From Alphaproteobacteria bacterium (GTDB lineage: Bacteria > Pseudomonadota > Alphaproteobacteria > SP197): a DNA stretch of 6,465 nucleotides. Positions 1 to 6,186 of the stretch are shown here, piece after piece. The stretch lies in NCBI GenBank assembly GCA_022822575.1, contig JAJEBJ010000073.1, forward strand, positions 1-6,465. Reading direction: 5' to 3'. Each line of letters opens with the position of its first letter. Position 1 is the stretch's first letter. The position numbers and the translations under genes are program-made. The notes under the pieces were generated by a model, which searched no databases, was not told where the DNA came from, and was given only the letters and a program-made list of their open reading frames with translations.

Positions 1-477
1 CTCTGGTAAACCCCGTTGTGCCGATGGCCCTCTCGTCCTGATACCCGCGGGTTGGGGCCGGCGACTGGGGGGCGCCGGCACCAACCGATCAAGGGGCGGT
101 CGTCCGACACCTTCGATATCGGAGAAGGCGGTTCTCGACACGAATCAGGCATGGCTCTGCTGAGAGCGAACGCACTCTGCAAGATGCCATGGAAGGAAGG
201 GATGCGCGCGGTATTGGGAGAGTCAACCCGAGGACGTCAGAACGCACCATGGAGCAGCCGGAGAATCCAGGACTGAGGATACCAGGCCTGATCGCCGCCG
301 CCTGACGTTCGGAATCCCCCCTGTTCACTGACCTCTTTCGATCAACAACCCGATGAACGGCTTCGCAGAGCCGGACGGGGACATCTCCGGCGAAGCCGGA
401 CAGCCGATGCAAAGCAGGAGTCCTGATCTGCATGTTCGCCAGGGCCGGGCGCGCGTGTTCGAACCGGCAAACCGGGA
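1..477. other. Region without a convincing gene
   Basis: This is the stretch downstream of the RND transporter stop codon, out to the window edge. Short open frames exist on both strands (for example 16-276 on + and 89-433 on -). Their translations are rich in Arg, Ser and Pro, have no recognisable motif, and none has a clear Shine-Dalgarno sequence. No frame crossing the left edge reads like the end of a known protein. The only structure I see is a perfect stem-loop at 386-400, listed separately. It could be intergenic spacer or the decayed remains of a gene. Confidence 0.55.
386..400 (-). terminator. Stem-loop downstream of the RND transporter gene
   Basis: The arms TCCGGC (386-391) and GCCGGA (395-400) are perfectly complementary around a 3-nt loop. 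The hairpin lies about 80 bp past the transporter stop codon. There is no T-tract after it on either strand, so it is not a classical intrinsic terminator. It may help end the leftward transcript or protect its 3' end. The assignment is tentative. Confidence 0.25.
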
Positions 478-2766
478 TCAGGTCTTCTTCCGGTCAAGAA
501 GCATCAGGAGGGGCGGCAGGAACAGGAAGTCGGCGAGGAGCGCAAAGGATATCGTCAGCGAAACCAGGAGACCGAGAGCCCAGCTCACCTCGAATCCGGA
601 CGAGGCAAACACCAGAAATCCCAGGACAAGCACGACGGTGGTGGTCAAGAGCGCATGGCCCACGGTGCGCATGGCGGAGCGCACCGCATCCGGTGCGTCC
701 AGTCCGTCGTGGCGGGCCCGCTGATACTTGGTAAGGAAGTGGATCGTATCGTCAACGACGATTCCGAAAGCGATCGCAGTCATCACCGAACCGGCAAGGC
801 CGACATTGCCGACCGCGTATGCCCAGAGACCGAGGCTCATCGCGGCGGGAATGAAGTTTGGCACGACGCTCACGAGCCCGACCCGAAGACTCCGGAAGAT
901 GAACACCAGGATCAGCGAAATGAGACCCATGGCGATGATGGTCCCGGTCAGCATGCTGACGATGTTCCGCTGCGACAGGTGAGCGAAAATGATACTGACT
1001 CCCGACGCCTCGGAAGCAAGGCCCGGAGCGTTGCCACGTATCCATTCCTGGGCGCGCGCATCGAGTTCCCTCTGCGCCTTGGACGTGAGACTGCGCAGGA
1101 CGACACTCATCCGCGTGGCCGACTTGGCGACACTGATCCGGTTGTTCAGATCCCTTCCGAACGGAAGGGAGAGCTCGTAGAGCAACAGATACTGCGCTGC
1201 CAGTTCCGGATCGTCCGGCAGGCGGTGGTAGGCCGGATCATCTGCGTGCATGTTCATGTTCAGGCGCTTCATGATGTCGGGAAAGGCCTGAACGTGGAGA
1301 ACTTCAGGCTGCTCCCGGAACCACTCAGCGAACAACTCGACATTCTCCAGATAGGCGGGCTCGGTAATGCCTCCCTCGCGACCCGACTGGAGCGTGTACT
1401 CCAGCGTTTCAATACCTGTCAGGTTCTCAATCACGAAATCAGTGTCCTGCCGGAACTGGTAGCGCTCGCTCAGATAGCTGGTCCAGTTGTCGGTCAACTC
1501 GAGTCTGGGGACGCCCGTGATCAGCACGATGGCGACAACTGCGGAACTCCACAGCAGCATGGTTCGCCGGGCGACCACGAATTCACCGAGGCGATCAAAG
1601 AAACCGGGCATCAGGGCGCGAACCGGGCGCGGCCTCAACGGCAGGACGGACAACACGGCGGGCAGCACCGTCATGGAATAGACGAGAGCGCAGAACACGC
1701 CAAACGCCACAAGGTTTCCAAGAACGCGAAATGGCGGTGAATCGGATGCATTCAGGCTCAGGAACCCGATGACGGTCGTCAGCGAAGTCAGGAATACCGG
1801 CCATGCATTGACCCGGATCGACTCGGCGATCGCGGCGTTCCGGTCAAGGCCCCCGGCCATACCGGCCAGCGTCCTCTCGACGATGTGGACCGAGTGGGCC
1901 ACCGCCACCGTCATGACGATGATCGGTACACCGGAGTTCGCGGGGTTGAACACGATTCCAAGCCAGCCTGCGAAGCCCACTGTCGTGTTGACCGTGAACA
2001 TCAGCACGGCGACGATCGCCGCCGTCCCCATGACGGACCGCAAGAGGATGGCCGCCACGCCTGCGATGATGACGAACACGATCGGAACCAGGGTCTCCAT
2101 GTCATCCCTGGTGGCATCCGCGAAGGCACGGTTCAGCGGCACATCCCCGGTCAGGTAGTAGGCGATATCAGGATTGCCGGCGCGAGCGTCGTCGAGAAGG
2201 TGATGGAGATGGTCAGTGATGTCGAACACCGCCGCGTCCGGGTTCTCCGGCAGGGCAAAGTCGATCACAAGCCCGGCAACCTCTCCGTCGTGCGAAACCA
2301 GGCGACCGGCGATCTCGGGGGTGTTCTGCGCAACCTCGCGGATCCACTCGATATCGGCGTCCGTCAGGGCCTCCGCATCCTCGACAAGCGACTGGACAAT
2401 CAGTTCGTCGCCGTCGGCCCAACTGTGGAAATGATTGGAAAGCGAGTCGACCCGCGTGGAATAGGGTGTCTGCCACGCCGCCTCGGTGAGATCCTCGATG
2501 GCTCCCAGCGTTTCTGAGGTGAAGACGGAGCCGTTCCGCGGCGCGATGGCAATCAGCGCCCTGTTGGAGGTCCCGTAAGTGGCTTCGAGCGCATTCAAAG
2601 ACGCAAGCTGCGGGTTGTCCTCGTCGAACAGGCTGCGGTAGTCGTTGGTCACGCCAACGAAACTGACGCCGGCAGTCAACGCCACCATGACCAGCGCCGC
2701 CAGGGCGAGAACCAGCCACCGGCGACGCAGGACCATTTCAATGAAGGACTCGACGATACCTGTCAT
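478..2766 (-). CDS. RND-superfamily (MMPL/COG1033-type) lipid or hydrophobe transporter
   Basis: This is an inner-membrane, proton-driven transporter of 762 residues built as two homologous halves. Each half has one membrane span, a large periplasmic loop (about residues 40-225 and 420-600), and then a block of five spans. TM1 is at about 17-38, TM2-6 at about 225-375, TM7 at about 402-420, and TM8-12 at about 603-755. The second half carries the RND signature GIVVDDTIHF (668-677), with the Asp pair D672/D673 expected to relay protons; the matching place in the first half has His (H291). RND relatives include HpnN (hopanoids), BstA (bacterial sterols), Patched and NPC1, so lipid transport is plausible but the substrate is inferred. 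I chose the ATG at 2766 because the following 40 residues look like a normal cytosolic start plus TM1. The open frame continues to 2883, but that part overlaps the upstream gene and looks non-coding. It lies 34 bp after the MpaB-like gene and is probably co-transcribed. No good ribosome site is visible, so translational coupling is possible. Confidence 0.9.
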   Translation of the reverse strand: MTGIVESFIEMVLRRRWLVLALAALVMVALTAGVSFVGVTNDYRSLFDEDNPQLASLNALEATYGTSNRALIAIAPRNGSVFTSETLGAIEDLTEAAWQTPYSTRVDSLSNHFHSWADGDELIVQSLVEDAEALTDADIEWIREVAQNTPEIAGRLVSHDGEVAGLVIDFALPENPDAAVFDITDHLHHLLDDARAGNPDIAYYLTGDVPLNRAFADATRDDMETLVPIVFVIIAGVAAILLRSVMGTAAIVAVLMFTVNTTVGFAGWLGIVFNPANSGVPIIVMTVAVAHSVHIVERTLAGMAGGLDRNAAIAESIRVNAWPVFLTSLTTVIGFLSLNASDSPPFRVLGNLVAFGVFCALVYSMTVLPAVLSVLPLRPRPVRALMPGFFDRLGEFVVARRTMLLWSSAVVAIVLITGVPRLELTDNWTSYLSERYQFRQDTDFVIENLTGIETLEYTLQSGREGGITEPAYLENVELFAEWFREQPEVLHVQAFPDIMKRLNMNMHADDPAYHRLPDDPELAAQYLLLYELSLPFGRDLNNRISVAKSATRMSVVLRSLTSKAQRELDARAQEWIRGNAPGLASEASGVSIIFAHLSQRNIVSMLTGTIIAMGLISLILVFIFRSLRVGLVSVVPNFIPAAMSLGLWAYAVGNVGLAGSVMTAIAFGIVVDDTIHFLTKYQRARHDGLDAPDAVRSAMRTVGHALLTTTVVLVLGFLVFASSGFEVSWALGLLVSLTISFALLADFLFLPPLLMLLDRKKT

Positions 2767-2800
2767 CACGACACGGGATGAGGTCGGCACCACCCGGGTG

Positions 2801-4051
2801 CTACCATTTGGACGACAACTCGGCATAGGGGTTGTCGGGCAACTTGTAACTGATCCCCCCTTCGTCATACATCGAGATGTCAAGGATTCTGGTGATGTCC
2901 TCGACAGGCCGGGAGTAACGGGGGCTCAGTTTCTCCGCCAACCGCTTCATCCGGCTCAGCATGCGTATCTTCCACAGGATTCCGAATGTGGCGCTCTCGG
3001 GAATCATGAGTTCGTCGGCAAGCTCCTTGCCGACAAGGGCGCGCGACACCCGCGCGATATCTCCGGCAAGCATCTGGCGCTTGTCCGTCTCGGTCACCCC
3101 GGCAACCAATGGCGCGGAATTCAAGAGGGACGAGGCGAGCGCGATCGACTCCATTGACGGCGGAGGTTCGCACAGTCGACCAATCCTGTAGATTTCGAGC
3201 GCATCCTCGAGGTCGCGGTAGAGGATGGTTTCCGGAATGCCCATCAGGTAACCGGAATACCTCCACACGGCCATGAAGCTCCTGCTTTCCTCCTTGCTGA
3301 AGGACGCTCCGAGTTTCTTCAGATAGTCCAGCGATCTTGCGGAAAAGGCCACGATGGCAAAACCGACATGGGCCGCGCTGATGGGCGTGCCGAGTTCGTC
3401 CTCGTCCCAATCGTCGGACTGGCTCAGCAGGTAACGGACCTTCGCGTGGACCAGACGCACCCGGACAGAATGGGCCCAACCATCATTGTACACATCCATG
3501 CCGCCCGGCATGAATATCTCCAGCATGTGGCGGTTGTTCTGCTTGAGCCGCCGCACGCCCTGATCACGCAGTCTGCCAGTGATGAAGAATGACTTGGCAA
3601 TGTTGGTGGAAAATCCCTCCACGAGAACGCCACCCACCATGCCTGCAAGGACCAGCGGAACGTTCCGGTGGAACATCCGGCAGCCGGGCAGGAACTCGGG
3701 CAGATCGACCCACGCTGGCGGTTCCGCACAGTGTTCGAAAAATTCCCTGACGGATGCCGGCGCGCTTCGAAATGCTTCGCCTCCCTTTCCGGCCATGCAA
3801 TGCCCGATCAGCTTCGTAGACCTTTCGGCTCCGAGCTCCTCGAGATCAACGATCATGGCATCGGCCAACGGATCTCCAATGACTGTGTGCGCGACGTAGT
3901 TTGCCGCCCTCGCCCGGTCAACCACACACGCCTGCGGGTAATGGTCCTGGTAGGCGTCAGGAATCCTGGTCGGCTCCAGGGGAGCCAGCCCCGCTCCTCC
4001 GCATCCGTCCTGACGCACTTCTGGTGGATCCATATTCATGTTCAGTGCCAC
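2801..4051 (-). CDS. MpaB/rubber-oxygenase (DUF2236) family haem oxygenase
   Basis: This 416-residue protein has the features of the ER-bound oxygenase MpaB / latex-clearing protein (Lcp) catalytic domain (DUF2236). Characterised members are b-type haem enzymes that cleave isoprenoid chains oxidatively: MpaB acts in mycophenolic acid synthesis and Lcp on polyisoprene. Visible marks are the basic helix RRLKQNNRHML (167-177), the segment VRVRLVHAKVR (196-206) whose H202 is the likely proximal haem ligand, and AVWRYSGYLMGIPE (261-274). K170 lies 32 residues before H202, close to the Lys-His spacing I recall for Lcp. The Thr usually next to that Lys appears to be Gln here. No signal peptide or clear membrane span is seen. 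The longest frame starts with GTG at 4051; ATG codons at 4039 and 4033 are equally possible, and none has a strong Shine-Dalgarno sequence. It sits between the EXPERA-like gene and the transporter on the same strand. An oxidative step on a sterol or other terpenoid is an inference; many family members are uncharacterised. Confidence 0.8.
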   Translation of the reverse strand: MALNMNMDPPEVRQDGCGGAGLAPLEPTRIPDAYQDHYPQACVVDRARAANYVAHTVIGDPLADAMIVDLEELGAERSTKLIGHCMAGKGGEAFRSAPASVREFFEHCAEPPAWVDLPEFLPGCRMFHRNVPLVLAGMVGGVLVEGFSTNIAKSFFITGRLRDQGVRRLKQNNRHMLEIFMPGGMDVYNDGWAHSVRVRLVHAKVRYLLSQSDDWDEDELGTPISAAHVGFAIVAFSARSLDYLKKLGASFSKEESRSFMAVWRYSGYLMGIPETILYRDLEDALEIYRIGRLCEPPPSMESIALASSLLNSAPLVAGVTETDKRQMLAGDIARVSRALVGKELADELMIPESATFGILWKIRMLSRMKRLAEKLSPRYSRPVEDITRILDISMYDEGGISYKLPDNPYAELSSKW

Positions 4052-4092
4052 ATTTTGGATTCGGGATCAACAATCGCCGAGTGGCGTCCGTA

Positions 4093-4105
4093 GTGCCGAG
4101 GGCAC
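4093..4105. repeat. Small hairpin upstream of the MpaB-like gene
   Basis: GTGCC (4093-4097) and GGCAC (4101-4105) form a perfect 5-bp stem with a 3-nt loop. It lies about 40 bp upstream of the MpaB-like start, inside the 118-bp gap to the EXPERA-like gene. There is no T-tract. A hairpin this short is common by chance in GC-rich DNA. Confidence 0.2.
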
Positions 4106-4155
4106 GAAGTTCCAGGGTTACGGAGACCTTCCCGAACGCCCCGCCGCGTTGCCTG

Positions 4156-4168
4156 CCCGAGTATCGGG
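4156..4168 (-). repeat. Stem-loop directly after the EXPERA-like stop codon
   Basis: CCCGA (4156-4160) and TCGGG (4164-4168) pair around a 3-nt loop. The hairpin begins one base past the TGA (4170-4172) of the leftward gene. It lacks a T-tract, so it is more likely an mRNA processing or attenuation structure than a full terminator, if it matters at all. If it did end transcription, the MpaB-like and RND genes would need their own promoter, and I see no good one in 4052-4155. Confidence 0.25.
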
Positions 4169-4169
4169 T

Positions 4170-4892
4170 TCAGTATCCCATGACGCTGTAGTCACCGTCC
4201 AGAATCAGACGGATGGACACGTACAGTCCCAGGAGCGCTCCCAGAATCCAGGGTGAGTTCGTCCCCCAGACATAGATGCACATGTCGCGCCGGCTGACAC
4301 GGTGCTGTCGCCTGGCCATGAAGAAGCTGACCCAGTAGATCGACGTCGCATACAGCAATTGCCAGAACAGCATTGCCCCGATCATGCCGGCGATAAGGGC
4401 GGGCAGGATGTCAAACGTGAAGGCAGCGTAGAGGACCAGGGTCGGCAAGGGTGTCACGAAGCCGTTGCCGACATCCACATTGAAGCCATAGGTGCGCCGG
4501 TCCACGTAGGACTCATCGTACTGCGAGTAGGCAGCCCAGACATCTGCCCATACTGTTGCCGACAACACCTTCGTCCACGGTACTTTCCCGACAAGGAACT
4601 CGACGGCCGGTGCCCTGCCCGTGTCCTGCCAGCGCCGACGCCAGTACACGGCCCTCTGCTCGATGTAGTCCCGCCTGAAGAACAGGCACAACTCCCAGTA
4701 GCAGATCACCAGATTGACCGAAAGAAACAGTGTCAGCGTTCCATGGATGATGTCGACATCACCGCGGAACCAGTACCGTGCACCAATGGCAACCGATGTC
4801 ATGATGAAAATCACCAGCGCGGTAAACAACACTGCCGGGATTCCTCCCGTCCCGGTTCCAGACGATGCTCTGCGAGTCTGGCTTTCAGGCAT
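4170..4892 (-). CDS. EXPERA/emopamil-binding-like membrane protein, candidate sterol delta8-delta7 isomerase
   Basis: This 240-residue protein has five predicted spans: about 20-38, 53-73, 140-162, 165-190 and 204-230. I align it to human EBP from memory. W119, Y122, D126 and Y129 repeat the W-x2-Y-x3-D-x2-Y pattern before EBP's third span. D140 lies 11 residues after Y129, exactly where EBP has catalytic Glu122. N212 and W215 match the Asn193/Trp196 pair, 72 residues on (71 in EBP). Y181 and Y186 match two Tyr in span four. E67 in span two may match Glu80. Differences: the His four residues before that Glu is Ile, Glu122 is Asp, and the loop after span two is about 30 residues longer. The family includes sterol isomerases, TMEM97 and TM6SF, so the fold is more secure than the activity. 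I chose ATG 4892, with AGGGA 10 nt upstream, over a TTG at 4916. It is divergent from the SMT gene across about 108 bp, which supports a sterol role. Confidence 0.6.
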   Translation of the reverse strand: MPESQTRRASSGTGTGGIPAVLFTALVIFIMTSVAIGARYWFRGDVDIIHGTLTLFLSVNLVICYWELCLFFRRDYIEQRAVYWRRRWQDTGRAPAVEFLVGKVPWTKVLSATVWADVWAAYSQYDESYVDRRTYGFNVDVGNGFVTPLPTLVLYAAFTFDILPALIAGMIGAMLFWQLLYATSIYWVSFFMARRQHRVSRRDMCIYVWGTNSPWILGALLGLYVSIRLILDGDYSVMGY

Positions 4893-4902
4893 GGTTGCAC
4901 GA

Positions 4903-4907
4903 TCCCT
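4903..4907 (-). promoter_or_regulatory. Ribosome binding site supporting ATG 4892
   Basis: On the minus strand AGGGA ends 10 nt before the ATG at 4892. The spacing is a little long but this is the only purine-rich site nearby. It favours that ATG over the upstream TTG at 4916. Confidence 0.5.
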
Positions 4908-4940
4908 GGGAAACAATCGACGCCATCGGTCGCCGAAACT

Positions 4941-4954
4941 GTATCGCCCGATAC
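4941..4954. promoter_or_regulatory. Perfect palindrome, candidate operator
   Basis: GTATCG and CGATAC are perfect inverted repeats separated by CC. The site sits in the middle of the divergent region. Its right arm overlaps the place where a -35 element would fall for the -10 box at 4974. That position suits a dimeric regulator controlling both directions. No matching regulator gene is in the window, and the regulator family cannot be named from the site. Confidence 0.45.
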
Positions 4955-4973
4955 GCCTCGCGTGCTAGTCAGA

Positions 4974-4979
4974 TATACT
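4974..4979 (+). promoter_or_regulatory. Candidate -10 box of the SMT gene
   Basis: TATACT matches the sigma-70 -10 consensus at five of six bases and stands out in this GC-rich DNA. It would start a transcript near 4986, giving a leader of about 15 nt before the GTG at 5001. The -35 position (around 4951-4956) does not resemble TTGACA, so the promoter may depend on an activator, perhaps at the overlapping palindrome. Confidence 0.45.
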
Positions 4980-4987
4980 GAAACCTG

Positions 4988-4992
4988 CAGGA
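4988..4992 (+). promoter_or_regulatory. Ribosome binding site that sets the SMT start
   Basis: CAGGA lies 8 nt before the GTG at 5001. It decides the start of the SMT gene, whose open frame otherwise runs on upstream to 4302 through antisense sequence of the EXPERA-like gene. Confidence 0.65.
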
Positions 4993-5000
4993 ATGCCGGC

Positions 5001-6038
5001 GTGAGTGATCGCTCTGTCAAATCATCGGATTCCCGTTCGCTGGCAAATCTCTCTTCCGACGAGGTGCAATCTGTCGTCGACGAATACGCCGAGATCTACG
5101 ACGGCGGCGCGGAAAACCGAAAAGAGCGATACCGTTCGCTCGTCAATCACTTTTACGACCTGGTCACCGACTTTTACGAGTTCGGCTGGGGCCAGAGCTT
5201 CCACTTCGCCCCCCGACGCCGGGGTGAGGGTTTCAGGGCATCGTTGCGGCGCCACCAGGAGTTCCTGGCAGAACAGCTGTCGCTGCAGTCCGGCATGGAG
5301 GTACTCGATGTCGGGTGTGGTGTCGGAGGCCCGATGGCCAATCTGGCCCGCTCTTCGGGAGCGAGCTTCGTGGGCATCAACAACAACGCCTACCAGATCG
5401 GGCGCGCGAAACTGCACACTCGTGATGTCGCGCCGCTGTGCCGGTTCATCCATGGCGACTTCATGCAGATTCCGACGGATGACTGCAGCTTTGATGCCGC
5501 CATCGCCATTGAAGCCACGCCTCACGCACCGGACAAGACGGCGGTGTTCCGGGAGATCTTCCGGGTACTGCGCCCGGGAGGCTGCTTTGCCGCATACGAA
5601 TGGTGCCTGACCGCGGAGTTCGATCCCGGCAACGCAGAGCACCGGCGAATCAGGAATGACATCATGGTGGGCAATGCCCTGCCGTTAATCGCGTTCACGA
5701 CAGAGGTCTGTGCAGCATTGAGCGCAGCAGGCTTCGAGATTCTTGATGCCCGGGATCGCGCCTCCGAATCAGATCCGGAAACACCCTGGTACCGCCCTCT
5801 GCAGAACCGCGATCTGAGTCTTTCAAGTATCCCGCGCACGTCTGCCGGTCGTGCGTTGACCAATCTTGCGTTGCAGGCCGGGGAGTGGTTGCGACTGGCC
5901 CCGCAGGGCGCGCGCGCCGTCAGCACCCTGCTCAATGCGACGGCGGATGCACTGGTCGACGGCGGTCGGACCGGAATCTTCACACCGATGTACTTCTTTG
6001 TTGTCCGCAAGCCCGGACGCCCGGAAGATTGTTCCTGA
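5001..6038 (+). CDS. Sterol C-24 methyltransferase homologue (ERG6/SMT family)
   Basis: This 345-residue protein is predicted to transfer a methyl group from S-adenosylmethionine to C-24 of a sterol side chain. Against yeast Erg6 (383 residues, from memory) it matches from residue 50 to the end. Landmarks are the sterol-binding block VTDFYEFGWGQSFHF (55-69), SAM motif I VLDVGCGVGGP (101-111), NNNAYQI (127-133), GDFMQIP (152-158), AIEATPHAPD (169-178), LRPGGCFAAYEW (190-201), PWYRPL (262-267), LAPQG (299-303) and the C-terminal FTPMYFFVVRKP (327-338). The blocks shared only with SMTs, not merely the SAM fold, separate it from cyclopropane synthases and other small-molecule methyltransferases. 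The aromatic block reads YEFGWG where yeast has YEYGWG. The N-terminus is shorter than Erg6 and no membrane span is seen. The GTG start is fixed by a CAGGA site. Bacterial SMTs have been reported from uncultured bacteria (Brown et al., Nature Communications 2023). Whether it adds one or two methyl groups cannot be told from sequence. Confidence 0.93.
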   Translation: MSDRSVKSSDSRSLANLSSDEVQSVVDEYAEIYDGGAENRKERYRSLVNHFYDLVTDFYEFGWGQSFHFAPRRRGEGFRASLRRHQEFLAEQLSLQSGMEVLDVGCGVGGPMANLARSSGASFVGINNNAYQIGRAKLHTRDVAPLCRFIHGDFMQIPTDDCSFDAAIAIEATPHAPDKTAVFREIFRVLRPGGCFAAYEWCLTAEFDPGNAEHRRIRNDIMVGNALPLIAFTTEVCAALSAAGFEILDARDRASESDPETPWYRPLQNRDLSLSSIPRTSAGRALTNLALQAGEWLRLAPQGARAVSTLLNATADALVDGGRTGIFTPMYFFVVRKPGRPEDCS

Positions 6039-6162
6039 TCATCAGAATGTTCTCCGAAGCGCGTGCAATCCGCTCGACCCGGTACGTCGCACGTCGACAT
6101 GAGTTTGTGCGAAACATGGTCCTCCAGAGTGCTCTCAATCACTCGTGGTCTCCCGTTCGGGA
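6039..6162. other. Short gap between SMT and flavoprotein genes
   Basis: About 125-150 bp lie between the SMT stop and the next start, both on the plus strand. I see no clear terminator and no strong promoter. The only structure is the inverted repeat at 6151-6162. Read-through from the SMT gene into the flavoprotein gene is possible. Confidence 0.4.
6151..6162. repeat. Inverted repeat ahead of the flavoprotein gene
   Basis: TCCCG and CGGGA are perfect inverted repeats separated by TT. They lie just before an in-frame ATG (6163) and 11 bp before the GAGAGGAG ribosome site. A two-base loop is too tight for a good RNA hairpin, so if real it is more likely a protein-binding site. Chance is a fair explanation. 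Confidence 0.25.
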
Positions 6163-6186
6163 ATGGCAAACGGAGAGGAGCCACCT

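Larger units (their letters stand above)
4893..5000. promoter_or_regulatory. Divergent control region between the EXPERA-like and SMT genes
   Basis: This 108-bp gap separates two genes that read away from each other, so it should hold both promoters. It contains a perfect palindrome (4941-4954), a rightward -10 box (4974-4979) and a Shine-Dalgarno sequence for each gene. Shared control of both genes from this spot is plausible. I did not find a convincing leftward -10/-35 pair. Confidence 0.6.

Noticed and set aside
89..433. A 114-codon minus-strand open frame downstream of the transporter
   Set aside because: No ribosome site, no recognisable domain, and Arg/Ser/Pro-rich composition. Not enough to call a gene.
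450..480. GTTCGAACC resembling a tRNA T-loop
   Set aside because: The flanking bases cannot form a T-stem, and no acceptor or anticodon arm is present on either strand.
655..1740. A 361-codon plus-strand open frame
   Set aside because: It lies wholly antisense to the RND transporter, and its composition (many His, Asp, Arg, Gln) is typical of a mirror frame in GC-rich DNA. No motif is visible.
2767..2883. N-terminal extension of the RND transporter frame
   Set aside because: It overlaps the end of the MpaB-like gene in another frame, and its 39 residues look nothing like a transporter start. ATG 2766 leads straight into the first membrane helix.
4161..4954. The 8-mer GTATCGGG occurs at 4161-4168 (+) and 4947-4954 (-), perhaps a shared operator half
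   Set aside because: One shared 8-mer in 6.5 kb is expected by chance, and the first copy sits at a gene end, not at a promoter.
4302..5000. Upstream part of the long plus-strand open frame ending at 6038
   Set aside because: It runs antisense through the EXPERA-like gene, has no coding character (rich in Cys, His, Arg, Pro) and lies before the GTG at 5001, which has a proper ribosome site and begins the SMT-like part.
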